Below are positions 22,401-36,056 of a DNA stretch of 64,000 bases, piece after piece (within the stretch, counting starts at the first letter, position 1; every line of letters starts with the position of its first letter). A model generated the notes under the pieces. It made no database searches. It worked only from the letters and a program-made list of their open reading frames with translations, and was not told the DNA's origin. Source of the stretch: Avena insularis (lineage: Eukaryota; Streptophyta; Magnoliopsida; Poales; Poaceae). A program made the position numbers and the translations under genes. The stretch spans positions 231,906,292 to 231,970,291 of the forward strand of contig CM042687.1 of the NCBI GenBank assembly GCA_023614405.1, given 5' to 3'.

Positions 22401-25400
22401 ATATTACCCATATTTTTATGAATTATAAAACAAAAGTTATTGATTTAATGATTTTATTTTATTTCTGGAATATTTAAATTTGGGTTTATATCATTTATTT
22501 ATTTCCTAAATAGAAAATAACTTTTTATACCATAGCCTAAGCTACCCTAGGTTACTGACCAGTGGGCCTATGGCCACATCATTAGCCACGCGTGCAAAGA
22601 CTAAGGCAAACTGGCTAACTAGGCCGGGGATGATGTGAGCATGACGTCATCGGAGCTGATCCTCTCAGATCGATGGTTGATCTTACGATTTAGTGCACGC
22701 ACGGGGCAGTGGCTAGGCTCGTTGGAAAGAGGGCACGACGAGGAACCTAACACTGGCGACGCGCTAGTTAATGGTCGCCGGAAGTTGGGCAACAACGGCG
22801 GCGGTGTCGGGTGCTTGTGGGGGGAAGCGAACTAAAGCGAAATATAGAGGATCAAATGTACTGGAAGAACCGATGGCTCACCAGGATGCTTGTAGTGACT
22901 ATGGCGAAGAGAGGCGAGCTTAGACGGTGTCGCCATGGTCGACGGCGAGTGGCGGACAGACGCGTTCAATGCACATGATTACGGCCTCCCCGGCTCGATT
23001 CTTCCTCTTAACAGACGAAGTCCACCACAGTGGATCTTGTGGTATCACCAGTTGGTCTTGGGGTGGTCTCAAATGGCGACGGCAAGCGACTCCGGCGAGC
23101 TAGGGTTTTGGGTCCTATGCGAGAGAGAGATAGAGAGAGCGAGAGGAGATGAGATAGGTATGAGAGGATAGAGGAGGACGCGGCGGTCTTATCTACACCC
23201 CTCGGGGTCGGCGGCGAGCAGCATGACAGTTGGATTTTTATGACGGTGGCAGACGGTACGCACGCAGGTGCCTGTGTGCGTGAGTATGACGACGATGATC
23301 ATTTTGCAGAAAACCCCCTGAGCTTCATCGAAACAAACCCACGATCCCTGGTAGTGTCCCACTTGTCAGTAACAGAGGGAGATAAGCCGGGCTGGTTACT
23401 GGGCCGAGGTGGGCTGCTATGGGCTGCTCGTGAGCAGTGGATAAAGAGAAGGAAGTTGGGCCATGGGCAAGATCTGATCTCCTTCTGTTTTTTCTTGGTT
23501 CTTTCCCTTTTCTAAATTCTGTTTTGTTTTCATATTTGAATTTGCATCTTTGATTTGAATTTCTTCATAGGCTTTATTTTCTACTTAATTGTAACATTAT
23601 TAAGATGTATTTACTAGCATTTTGTGAGCTTTTATTAAATAATGTTATATTTCTCTATTTTCTTATATAAATCTTTCCTTTTAGTATTTGTAAGGGCTTT
23701 TGTTATTAATTTTCTGTCCATAATAAACCATGGATTAAATTATGATATTTCTTTATTTAATGATAGAATTTAATTCTAGTTATCTTATAGTTTGGAGGGA
23801 AATTCTTATATTATGATCCTATATAATTATTTGTTGTATGAGATACAAAAGAATTAACATGGTTAATATTACTCCCATGAATCTAGGGAATAATAAGGTA
23901 TATATATTATTATAACTAATATAGGAATTAGGGTTTTAATTGCAATTATTTACCCTAGGGTTTAGGGTTCTTAAGGTACCTATTTTCTTTTGTTGATAAA
24001 AGTTTATGGCTAATCATATTGTCTTTTTATTTGTGATCTTTAATGATATCACCTTTTAAAATAGAAAGTTATTAACTGGAATGGCTCATGGAAAAGAATT
24101 GGTACAAATAACTCCTAAGCACAAATGGTTATGATATCTGGAAATGACAGAGATGTGCTTAAGTGATTTGCTATAGGAAAATATTCCCATAAAACATTGT
24201 GAAAATAAAATGATTTGTCTAACATATGAAACAGATGTTAAGCTTGATTATAGATTTGGGGTTTAGTGTTTACCAAGATTTCCTATCTTCCATAATTCAT
24301 AATTCTGGACTTCTGATTAAGGAATTCCTTTCCTAGATATACTACTTCTCTATGTCCATCATCATGTGTTAACATGATGGGCTTTGCTACACAAGAATAT
24401 TCTTATCCACCTTGTATTCTTCTAAACCCATTGATAATTCCAATGAGCTTGACACTAGGGCTTTTCATAATCTTCTCAAATCCATACTTGGTTATATCAA
24501 CTACTCTACTGCTGATAACCTCCAATCCAACAAGTGGTTACTTCTAACTACCTTCACACTCTTCCTTAATCATCCATCACCAACCTTTCTCTAATAGATA
24601 TGTATCAAATCCTACTTCACCTTAAGTGTTTAATATTTCCCAAGAGGAAAGTACTACCTCAATAAACCAATGTTGCTCTAACATCATCTTAATCATACCA
24701 TCTTGTCTCTACTTAACTCTAGTATCTAATACTTCAACCTCAAATTATATTAATGTGACTTGTCATGGCTAACCTAGAATAATATATCTATACTAGGGTT
24801 CAATCATGATCTATCCACCAATGTTACTTATACATGATATAAGCATTCAATCTTGGTGACTAAAGCATGATCATTATCATCCTTTGATCCTTTATGATTT
24901 AGGTTTCCAGTTGGCTAATCAAGGCTTTTATTCATACAACATTACAGTTGTATTATAATTATCTTTTGTTTATCTCTATTGGACTAAGAGATACGATTCA
25001 TTAACTATACACACTTGATCCAATAAGATTACTCCTATTAACTAACTTCAATATTGATCCTAGTAATATTTACCTCAGATACTCTTCTATCATTTTAGGA
25101 GTGAGTTAACTCCATAAATAATCCTATTGATTCAATTCTCTTCCAACACTCCCATCCTATAGATAATATTTAAATCTAGCAATACCACTTACCTCTTCTT
25201 ACTTCTTTCTTTATAGGCCTTAAGTGAATGCTATAAATAGGACAATAGTTGATAGATCAAGAAGTGATGGGTTAAGGATTGGTGAATCAATAGTTGACTA
25301 CTCAACATTGATGAACATCAGATATTAGAATAGGATTCAATAAAGATGATAAGGATTGATATGGAAAGAAAAATGTATGGTGAATGATCTTGACTTGGTT

Positions 25401-25867
25401 TCCTTCCTACTCAATCTCACTAAAGAGTTAAGGTTAGGTATTACCATGATACTCATGGTATAAGTAGATAAGATTAAGATAGGCCAGGATTAATTATTAC
25501 ATTCTTATTACTTGAGTTGTAATATTAACCTGGTATTCATGACTTGTTGTGATGAATATTATGATATGATCCCTTAAGGATCAGATATTAATCATTAAGC
25601 AATGCATTATGATTTTAATTTTTATTATATTTGATCTACTCTTAGATCAAATCATGTTTACCCAAATAAGGTTTTAGCAAAGATCATATTGGAACTTATC
25701 GCAGTAAACTTGATGATCTACTTCAATTCCATCAAGTTGAGAGAAGCTTCAATCACTTTGACAAGTTTTGTTCAAAAGCGCGAAAATTATTCAGATTTTC
25801 TATGCATGAATGCAATGCACACATCTGGGTTCAACTTATTTCTAAGCTCTAATACTGAGATGTTACA
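19431..25867. mobile_element. Putative 6.4-kb solo LTR (element A)
   Basis: The segment starts TGTTGTGACCCAGC, ends GAGATGTTACA and is flanked by a perfect 5-bp duplication GTACC (19426-19430, 25868-25872). No second copy of its first or last hundred bases lies inside, so it reads as one LTR left after LTR-LTR recombination. A related, separately inserted segment with the same ends is at 39455-53923. The body goes from mixed sequence (to 20.9 kb), through very AT-rich sequence (21-22.5 kb), a GC-rich gene-like patch (22.6-23.5 kb), to AT-rich sequence again. No coding domain is visible. It could alternatively be a complete non-autonomous element with unrecognised short LTRs. Confidence 0.75.
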
Positions 25868-25897
25868 GTACCCGTCTCACAAACCCCTTGCTCTACC

Positions 25898-26283
25898 GGC
25901 AGAATGGACAAAAATAACCCCTTTTGGAAAGAATTTCACGAACTGGCCCCTCGGCGTAAAAATTTCATTAGACTAACCATTTGGGTAACACCTAACAACA
26001 AAGGCTTATATCTTTATGAGATAAGCGCCTTATGTTAGCGCTATGCCCTGCCCAGTGGCACCGCCAGTCGGACCTAGCCCCACTGGCCGTGACGCCTATG
26101 CGCTAAGCCTGGGGAGAGTAACACCCAGGCGCTATGCTCAGTGTGCATAGCCTAGCAGAAAGGCGCTATGCTCTAATGTGTAGCGTCTATCAGAAAGGCG
26201 CTACACATTGAGACATAGCCTGTCGTGCCCAGCCCCCCTCCCCACCCCTCCCCATTCACTCTCCCAGTCCAGGAAGAACAAGG
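25898..26283 (+). repeat. Left terminal inverted repeat of the MULE
   Basis: This matches the inverted right end from GGCAGAATGGACAAAAATAA to about GAAGAACAA at 26283. It contains repeated short motifs of the type GGCGCTATGC and AGCAGAAAGGCGCTA at 26120-26215, one unit more than the right TIR. Immediately inside (26290-26380) is a pyrimidine-rich, 5'-UTR-like stretch ending in a donor-like CTCAAGGTAATC, so this TIR probably holds the promoter of the PMD gene. Confidence 0.92.
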
Positions 26284-27085
26284 CCGAGGGTTCCTCTCTC
26301 CCCCTCTCTCAAATCTATCCCTAAAACCAACAGATCTAAGAGATTTCACCGTGGATTTTCTCCCCAATCCCTCCCTCAAGGTAATCCCCTCCTTTCCCCT
26401 CTCTTTCATCCAATAAATCTTGCACATTCTCTTCTAAGTTGTTTGAAACCCTAGGTCTAGTTGGATTCATAATATGGCCTATTTGTGCATGTTATTGGTT
26501 ACTTGGTAGTTATATATTAGTTGTATTTTATGGGGAATGGAAGTGTGTTGCTGATTTGCATTGTATATGATGGTTGTATATGGATTTGTATGGATGTGTG
26601 AATAATATGCTCCCATATTCTTTGTAGTTTATTGTATAAATTGAAATAATGGCCACATAGGATGAACCACTCATATATTTATTGATGTTTGGAATATATA
26701 TGTAGGATGGTGTGGCTACTTGAGGATTATTATGATCATGAACACCGGGCATACTTGATGGCGGAGAAGCATATGGTAATAAAACCATGGTTGAACTTCT
26801 TTGTTTTTATTTTTCTATTGATTCAATTGTGCTGGAAAAAGCATAATGTTTTATCTTGTATGTATGCAGAGGCTTCGTCCCCTCAAGCTTCGGTCTCATG
26901 GCATGTCTTCGAATGACATGCCGTACGACGAGCGGTACATTGAGTACATCAAGCGGCTAGGCCTCCTCCCTTTCATCATGCTTATGAGACGGTCGACACC
27001 AAACCTCAACGCGGCTGCTATCACCGCACTTGTTGACCGGTGGAGGCTGGAGACGCACACTTTCCACCTCCTTACCGGCGAGATC

Positions 27086-28968
27086 TGTAGGGTTTCGTAG
27101 CATGGAAAACAAAAAATTTCTACCGCATACAAACAAACAAGCCAAGATCTATCTACTAGATTTTAGCAACGAGTCGATGGAATAACTCACCCTCGAAGAT
27201 TCCAAAGTGTTTAACGAGAGCGGATTCTCGTGGGTGATGTAGTCGTACTCTTCCCGATCTCAAGATCGCGTAGACGATCCTTCCGGCAGCGCTCCCACAG
27301 TCGGTCACAGGTTCGGTACTCGACGAAGACCTTCCTCTCCCTTGTTCCAGCAGGCAGCGGAGGTTGTAGCACTCTCGCGACTCGGCAAAGACAACAATGG
27401 TACCGGAAGTAGAGGGAAGATCTCGCAGGGCTTCGCCTTAAGCCGGAGCGAGTATGGTGGAGTATGAGAGAGTCCCTCGGTGTTCTAGGGTTTAGACACG
27501 CCGAGGAGGGGCTAGTGCCGGTGGCTAGGGTTTCACCTAGGCGGCGGCGGCGAGTGCCCTAGGGCCGGCGGCGGCTTGGTACTAGGGTTTGGAGGAGAGG
27601 GTGTTGTGTGTCTCTAGGAGGGAGCACTGCCCCTCCTTATATATGTGTAGGGGCCATCCGCGAGGGAGGGAGAGGAGTCCTCCCCAACTCGGCTTGGAGG
27701 TGGGTTGGAGGAGGAACCTCCCAACTCAGCTTCCCTTCCTCCTCTTTTCCTCTTTCCAAATTTAGCCGTTTGACTTTTCAATTTAGCTATTTGACTTTTC
27801 AAACTAGGATTTGAATTAATCCTTTATTTGGAACAGCGATGACACTTAGTACATGATGCAATCATACCAACTTGATACAACACATTCATGTACCCTTCCT
27901 CCGAGTGCCGACATTCCGGAACATTCTAGAACATTCCCGATGAAAACACCGGAACCATTCCCCAACTCCGAAACGGGACTTTCCTTATATGAATCTTATC
28001 CTCCAGACCATTCCGGATCTCCTCGTGATATCCCGGATCCCATCCGGGACTCCGAACAACATTCGGTCTCTTTCTCATCATTCCATAACTACTCAAACAA
28101 CGTCGAATCCTTAAGTGTGTCTCCCTACGGTTCGTGAATTATGCGGACATGATCGAGACACTTCTCCGAACAATAACCAATAGAGGAATCTGGAAATTCA
28201 TATGGCTCCCACATATTTCAACGATTACTTTGCGATTGAATGAACCACTTACATACGATATCAATTTCCCTTTGTCTCACGATAGTTTACTTATCCGAGG
28301 TTATGATCGTCGGTATCTCTGCATACCTAGTTCAACCTCGTTACCGATAAGTACTCTTTTCTCGTTCCCGTGATATGTGATCCCTTGTGAGCCAGGCACA
28401 TGCTTGTAAGCTAATTGGATGACATTTCACCGAGAGGGCCCAGAGTATATCTATCCGTCATATGGATGGACAAATCCCACTCTTGATCCATGTGTTTCAC
28501 CCAATACTTTCCGAACACTCAATGCCACCTTTATAGCCACCCGATTCTGGTGGTGTTTGATGTCATCAAAGCATCCATCCGGTAAAGGTGATATGCATGA
28601 TCTCATGGTCGAAGGAATCAGATTACTATGTATCAGAAAGCATATAGCAATTGAACTATTAAAATGACTTGATCTTTATGCTACGCTTATCTATAGGAGT
28701 ATGTCCATCATATCATTCTCCTAACGATATGATCTTGTTGTTAATAACATCTCAATGTTCATGATAGGGAAACCACAATCATCTATTAACCAACAAGCTA
28801 GTATTATATAGAGGCTTTACTAGGGACTTCAAACGAAGTTTACAAATCACACAAGTATTAATGTTTCCTTGTTAATACTATTATAGCATGAATGTAAACA
28901 TTTATCATAAACACAAAGATATAATAATAAACTACATTTATTATTGCCTCTAGGGCATATCTCCAACA
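27086..28968 (-). repeat. 3' LTR of the Angela-like copia element
   Basis: 1883 bp, colinear with 34139-36056 and differing by scattered substitutions and small indels (for example around 27290-27400 and 27655-27720). It abuts the polypurine tract at 28969-28979. Confidence 0.95.
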
Positions 28969-29002
28969 GTCTCCCACTTGCACTAGAGTCATCTAATCTA
29001 GA

Positions 29003-32000
29003 TTACATGGTAATATACCGAACACCCATGGCAGTTTGGTGCTGGTCATGTTTTGCCCTCGGGAGAGGTTTAGTCAACGGATCCAACACATTCAGATATG
29101 TGTGTACTTTGCAAATCTTTATATCCCCATCTTGGATATGTTCTCGAATAGCGTGAAAACGTAGCTTGATATGCTTCAGCTTCTTGTGTGACCTTGGTTC
29201 TTGCGCATTGGCTATGGCGCCCATGTTATCACAAGAGATAGACATTGGGTCCAGCGACTAGGAACCACACCCAGCTCTGTAATGAACTCTTTCATCCATA
29301 TCGCTTCTTGTGAAGCCTCCAAGCAGCCATGTATTCCGATTCAGTTGAAGATCTCGCCACAACGCTTTGCTTTGCACTCCTCCAAATTAATCGCACCATT
29401 CAAAATAAATACGTATCCAGATTGTGATTTAGAATCATCCGGATCAGTGTTCCAACTAGCATCGGTGTAACCATTAACAACGAGCTGTTCATCACCTCCA
29501 TAAGAAAGAACCATATCCTTAGTTCTTCTCAAGTACTTAAGGATGTTTTTGATCTTGTCCAATGATCCACTCGGATCACTTTGATATCTGCTAGTTAAAC
29601 TAACAACATATGCAATGTCGGGTCTAGTACATAGCATGGCATACATTAGAGATCCTATGGCTGAGGCATAGGAGTCTTACTCATCCTTTCTTTATCTTCT
29701 CGATGTCGGACTTTGAGTTTTACTCAAGGTCGATTAGCAACATGGGCAAGAACCCTTTCTTGCTATCTTCCATTCCAAACCTCTTTAGAACTTTGTCCAA
29801 ATATGTACTCTGTGACAATGATATTTGGCGTTTCGATCTATCTCTATAAATCTTTATGCCTAATATGTAAGCTGCTTCGCCAAGATCCTTCATTGAAAAA
29901 CTATTATTCAAATATTCCTTGACACTATTAAGAAGGTCTACATCATTCCCAATCAATAATATGTCATCCACATATAGTATTAAGAATGCTACAGAGCTCC
30001 CACTCACTTTCTTGTAAATACAAGCTTCTCCATAAGTTTGTATAAAACCAAAACTTTTGATCACCTTATCAAAACGTTGATTCCAACTTCGGGATGCTTG
30101 CTTCAATCCATAGATGGACCATTGAAGTTTGCATACCTTGTTAGCATCTTTAGGATCGACAAAACCTTTGGGTTGCATCATATACAACTCTTAATCAATG
30201 TCTCCATTGAGGAATGCTGTTTTGACATCCATCTGCCATATCTCATAATCGTAATATGCAGCGATTGCTAACATAATCCTCAGACTTTAGCTTCACATCG
30301 GTGAGAAAGTCTCATCGTAGTCAACTCCTTGAATTTGTCGAAACCCTTTTGCGACAAGTCGAGCTTTATAGACAGTAACATTACCATCAGCATCTATTTT
30401 CTTCTTGAAGATCCATTTGTTCTCGACAGCCTTCCGGCCATCCGGTAAGTCCACCAAAGTCCATACTTGGTTTTCGTACATGGATCCAATCTCGGATTTC
30501 ATGGCTTCTTGCCATTTATTGGAATCTGGGCTCATCATTGCTTCCTTATATGTCTTAGGGTCATCGGTGTTGTCCACCAACATGACACTCATAACGGGAT
30601 CATACCAATCTGGAGTGGTACGAGTTCTCGTTAACCTGCGAGGCTCTGTAGTAACTTCAATCGAAGTTTCATGATCATCATCATTAGCTTCCTCTCTTAT
30701 TGGTGCAGGCACCACAGGAACTTCTTCCGGTGCTGCGCTACTTGCAATTTCGAGAGAAGGTTCGACAACCTCGTCGAGTTCTACTTTCCTTCCAGTCACT
30801 TCTTTCGAGAGAAATTCCTTCTCTAGAAAGGACCCATTCTTGGCAACGAAGATTTTGCCTTCGGATCTATGATAGAAGGTATACCCAATAGTTTCCTTCG
30901 GGTATCCTATGAAGACGCATTTTTCCGCTTTGGGTTCAAGCTTGTCCGGCTGTAACTTCTTTACATAGGCTTCGCACCCCCAAACTTTAAGGAATGACAA
31001 TCTAGGTTTCTTCCCAAACCATAATTCATACGGTGTCATTTCAACGGATTTAGACGGTGCCCTATTTAAAGTGAATGCGACTGTTTCTAATGCATAACCC
31101 CAAAATGATAGCGGTAAATCTGTAAGTGACATCATAGAACGAACCATATCTAAGAGAGTTCGATTACGATGTTCAGACACACCATTACGCTGTGGTGTTC
31201 CCGGCGGTGTCAATCATGAAAGTATTCCGCATTTCTTTAAATGCTCGCCAAACTCGTAACTCAGATATTCACCTCCACGATCAGAACGTAGAAATTTAAT
31301 CTTCTTGTTACGTTGATTCTCTACCTCACTTTGAAATTCCTTAAACTTCTTGAAAGTTTCGGACTTATGTTTCATGAAATAGATATACCCATATCTACTC
31401 AAGTCATCCGTGAAGGTAAGAACATAACGATAACCATCGCGTGATGCTACACTCATTGGACCACACACATCGGTATGTATGATTTCCAATAAGTCCGTAG
31501 CTCGCTCCATCATACCAGAAAATGGAGTCTTAGTCATTTTACCCATCAGACATGCTTCGCATCTATCAAGTGATTCTAAATCAAGTGATTCAAGAAGTCC
31601 ATCGGAATGGAGTTTCTTCATACGCTTCACTCCAATGTGACCAAGACGACAGTGCCACATATAGGTCGAGTTATCGCTCGATTTCAAACGTTTAGCCTCA
31701 ATGTTATTAATATGTGTATTTCCACTATCGAGATTCAATAAGAATAGACCATCTATCAAAGGTGCATGTGCATAAAACATATTACTCATATAAATCGAAC
31801 AACCATTATTCTCGGATTTAAACAAGTAACTGTCTCGCAATAAACAAGATCCCGATATAATGTTCATGCTTAACGCAGGCACCAAATAACAATTATTTAA
31901 GTATAAAACTAATCCCGATGGTAGATGAAGGGGTAGCGTGCCGACCGCGATCACATCAACCTTTGATCCGTTTCCAACGCGCATCGTCACCTCGTTCTTC

Positions 32001-32185
32001 GCTAGCTCGCTTATTCTCAAAGACCTGTTTTGAGTTACAAATATGAGCAACCGAACCAGATCAAATACCCGTGCACTACTACGAGTACTAGTGAGATACA
32101 CATCAATAACATGTATATCGATATACCTTTCTTCTTGATGTTGCCGTTCTTCAAATCCGCCAAGTACTTTGGGCAATTCGCTCAA
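29003..32185 (-). pseudogene. Copia pol: protease, integrase, RT, RNase H (broken)
   Basis: Read leftwards. Protease region 32185-31750: the expected D-T-G/S-G active site is replaced by out-of-frame sequence, while MRVGNGSKVDVIAVGTLPL remains. Integrase: WHCRLGHIGVKRM pre-integrase motif, then HTDVCGPM, a stop at 31214-31216, and NGVSEHRNRTLLDMVRSMM. RT: VYKARLVAKGFRQ, then a break near 30290-30190, then QPKGFVDP and the catalytic ILYVDDILLIGND. RNase H: CTRPDIAYVVSL and GYTDASWNTDPDD, then fragments to 29003. At least four frame interruptions make it non-functional. Domain order (integrase before RT) is copia. Confidence 0.92.
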
Positions 32186-32212
32186 AGGACCTTCTCCCTT
32201 GCAAGAAAAGCA

Positions 32213-32952
32213 CTAAGTATCGGGCTTAGGTCCAGCCTTGGTCTTCTTCGTTGGCGTGGTAACTTTCTTACCACCCTTCTTGAAGTGTCCCTTCTGCTTA
32301 GACTTGCCTTTCTTGAATTTGGTGGTCTTATTGACCAACAACACTTGGTGCTTCTTGATCTCCACTTCTGCAGATTTTAACATGGCAAAGAGTTCTGGCA
32401 ACGTCTTGTTCATGTTTTGCATGTTGTAGTTCATCACAAAGTTCTTGTAACTTGGTGGTAGTGATTGGAGGACACGGTAAATCCCCAAAGCATTGGGAAT
32501 CACAATACCCAAGCTTTGAAGTTTGTTTGCGTCTGCACATCTTAAGCACATGCTCACGATGAGCTGTCCTCTTCCATCTTGCGCTTAAAGAACTTTTCGT
32601 AAGCCTCATAGCTTTCAATTGCCGCATGAGTCTCAAAAATCAATTTGAGATCCTCGACAATATCATATGGGTCTGAATTCTCAAACCTTTTCTGAAGCTC
32701 CGATTCTAAACCATACAAGATAGCACATTGAACTGTGGAGTACTGAGTCTTCCGAGTGAGGTAAACATTCTTTACTTCATCGGTAGCAGTAGCTGCAGGT
32801 GGGTCACCCAGCGGTGCATCCAGCACATAGGTCAAATTACCAGCTGTGAGGACAATCCTCAAATTGCGGAACCAATCCGCGAAGTTGCTTCCATTGTTTT
32901 TCAACTTTTCTTTCTCTAGGAACGCATTAAAATTGATGGTAGGGGCTGCCAT
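32213..32952 (-). pseudogene. Copia gag (broken)
   Basis: Starts MAAPTINFNAFLEKEKLK at 32952 and keeps frame to about 32555, ending early after FFKRKMEED. It continues in another frame with LQSLPPSYKNFVMNY and a Lys-rich tail, then a stop just before the nucleocapsid knuckle. Only its first half (CFSCKGEG) is recognisable. One frameshift, one stop and an eroded CCHC box. Confidence 0.88.
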
Positions 32953-34138
32953 TGATCTACAACATATTTGCAATAGTTTAGACTAAGTTTATGACAAATT
33001 GAGTTCAAATTAATATTAGAATTAATCTAGGTGAACTCCCACTCAAAACAATATCCCTCACATTGTTTTAGTGATCACACGAACCAAATCCACCACATCA
33101 ACACCGATCATCACGAGAGTTGATATAGTTTCAATGGCGAACAATCAACATGTTCATCATATCTACTATATGATTCATGCTTTACCTTTCGGTGATCCGT
33201 GTTCCAAGACCATGTCTATACATGCTAGGCTCGTCAAGATCAAACCTTAGTTTATGCATGAGCAAATCTGGCTTGCTCACGTTGTATACACTTGCGGAAT
33301 CTAACACACTCGATCATCACGTGGTGCTTCGAAACAACAAGCTTTAGCAACGGTGCTAACTAAGGGTGAACACTTTATGACTTGAAATTCATGTGCATGA
33401 GGGATCATCTTATAATGCTACCGTCGTCTACTAAACAATACAAGATGCATAAAGGATTAACATCACATGCAATTCATAATATGTGATATGATATGGCCTT
33501 TCTTCTTTGTGCTTCCGATCTCCATCTTCTAGCACGAACATGATCTCCATCATCACCGGCATTGCATCAAGGTCAATGACGCTTCTCCATGGTTGTCGTC
33601 CACCGGCTTCAACTATTACAACTACTTTGAATAGACACGCGGGTCTTAACATAAATTAAAGACAACCATATGGCTCCCGCCGTTGCCAACTTACAATAAG
33701 GAACATTGCATACATCAAATATAATCACAATCATGGCCATATCACATCAAAGACACCCGCAAAACAAAGTTAGACGCCTCTACTTTCTTTGCATGTTTTA
33801 CGTGGTTTGGGGCTTTCAATAAGTGTCATTCTAACTTACGAACAAGAACCACAACATTGATACTAGTATTGTTAATCACCCGTTGTAAACTGGATCTTAA
33901 CTATGCTAGGAGAAACAAGCACCCGCAAATCCACTTATGCAATACAAGTTGCATGTCAAGCGTGGAGCAAGTCTCATGAACGATGTCATGTAAGGTTAGC
34001 CCGGGCCGCTTCATCCCAACATCCCGCAAGATGCAAAGTACACAAGAAGCAATCGACAATAAAAGCATCAACGCCCACAATGACCATTGTGTTCTACTCG
34101 TGCAACAGATCTACATATAGACACGGCTCTGATACCAC

Positions 34139-36056
34139 TGTAGGGTTTCGTAGCATGGAAAACAAAAAATTTCTACCGCATACAAACAAACAAGCCAAGA
34201 TCTATCTACTAGATTTTAGCAACGAGTCGATGGAATAACTCACCCTCGAATATTCCAAAGTGTTTAACGAGAGCGGATTCTCGTGGGTGATGTAGTCGTA
34301 CTCTTCCCGATCTCAAGATCGCGTAGACGATCCTTCCGGCCATGTTCGCAGCGCCTCAATCGGTCACACGTCGATTTTCGACGAAGACCTTCCTCTCCCT
34401 TGTTCCAGCAGGCAGTGGAGGTTGTAGCACTCTCCTCGCGATTCCGGCAGCACAACGGCGTGGTATCGGAAGTAGAGGGAAGATCTCGCAGGGCTTCGCC
34501 TTAAGCCGGAGCGGGTATGGTGGAGTATGAGAGAGTCCCTCGGTGTTCTAGGGTTTAGACACACCGAGGAGGGGCTAGTGCCGGTGGCTAGGGTTTCACC
34601 TAGGCGGCGGCGGCGAGTGCCCTAGGGCCGGCGGCGGCTTGGAGGCGGCGGCGGCTTGGTACTAGGGTTTGGAGGAGAGGGTGTTGTGTGTCTCTAGGAG
34701 GGAGCCCTGCCCCTCCTTATATAGGTGGAGGGGTCGGCCGCGCCAAGGGGAGGGAGAGGAGTCCCTCCCCAACTCGGCTTGGAGGTGGGCCGCCGGTTGG
34801 AGGAGGGAACTCCTCCCCAACTCGGTTTCCCCTTCCTCCTCTTTTCCTCTTTCCAAATTTAGCCGTTTGACTTTTCAATTTAGCTATTTGACTTTTCAAA
34901 CTAGGATTTGAATTAATCCTTTATTTGGAACAGCGATGACACTTAGTACATGATGCAATCATACCAACTTGATACAACACATTCATGTACCCTTCCTCCG
35001 GACATTCCGGAACATTCTAGAACATTCCCGATGAAAACACCAGAACCATTCCCCAACTCCGAAACGAGACTTTCCTTATATGAATCTTATTCTCCGGACC
35101 ATTCCGGATCTCCTCGTGATATCCCGTATCCCATCCGGACTCAACAACATTCGGTCTCTTTCTCATCATTCCATAACTACTCAAACAACGTCAATCCTTA
35201 AGTGTGTCTCCCTACGGTTCGTGAATTATGCGGACATGATCGAGACACTTCTCCGAACAATAACCAATAGAGGAATCTGAAATTCATATGTCTCCCACAT
35301 ATTTCAACGATTACTTTGATCGAACGAACCACTTACATTACATCGATATCAATTTCCTTTGTCTCACGATAGTTTACTTATCCGAGGTTATGATCGTCGG
35401 TATCTCTGCATACCTAGTTCAACCTCGTTACCGATAAGTACTCTTTTCTCGTTCCCGTGATATGTGATCCCTTGTGAGCCAGGCACATGCTTGCAAGCTA
35501 ATTGGATGACATTTCACCGAGAGGGCCCAGAGTATATCTATCCGTCATATGGATGGACAAATCCCACTCTTGATCCATGTGTTTCACCCAATACTTTCCG
35601 AACACTCAATGCCACCTTTATAGCCACCCAGTTACGGTGTGGTGTTTGATGTCATCAAAGCATCCATCCGGTAAAGGTGATATGCATGATCTCATGGTCG
35701 AAGGAATCAGATTACTATGTATCAGAAAGCATATAGCAATTGAACTATTAAAATGACTTGATCTTTATGCTACGCTTATCTATAGGAGTATGTCCATCAT
35801 ATCATTCTCCTAACGATATGATCTTGTTGTTAATAACATCTCAATGTTCATGATAGGGAAACCACAATCATCTATTAACCAACAAGCTAGTATTATATAG
35901 AGGCTTTACTAGGGACTTCAAACTAAGTTTACAAATCACACAAGTATTAATGTTTCCTTGTTAATACTATTATAGCATGAATGTAAACATTTATCATAAA
36001 CACAAAGATATAGTAATAACTACATTTATTATTGCCTCTAGGGCATATCTCCAACA
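34139..36056 (-). repeat. 5' LTR of the Angela-like copia element
   Basis: 1918 bp. The minus-strand start TGTTGGAGATATGCCC is at 36056; the end ACCCTACA at 34139 is directly followed by GTGGTATCAGAGCC. Read on the plus strand, the LTR includes the A/T-rich block at 34850-34925 also seen in the other LTR. Confidence 0.95.

Larger units (their letters stand above)
27086..36056 (-). mobile_element. Ty1-copia retrotransposon, Angela/BARE/WIS-like
   Basis: This 8971-bp element is in minus orientation with both LTRs (27086-28968 and 34139-36056) and a perfect 5-bp duplication AGATC (27081-27085, 36057-36061). The LTR ends, read on the minus strand, are TGTTGGAGATATGCCCTAGA and ACGAAACCCTACA, as in the Angela/BARE/WIS group. 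The primer site TGGTATCAGAGCC (minus, 34137-34125) is complementary to initiator Met-tRNA. The polypurine tract AAGTGGGAGAC (minus, 28979-28969) abuts the 3' LTR. Gag, protease, integrase, RT and RNase H follow in copia order but with many breaks. It sits inside PMD exon 2. Confidence 0.95.

Noticed and set aside
22635..23515. Open frames in the GC-rich patch of element A
   Set aside because: Short, unlinked, with no recognisable domain. The patch is a compositional island within a non-coding segment.
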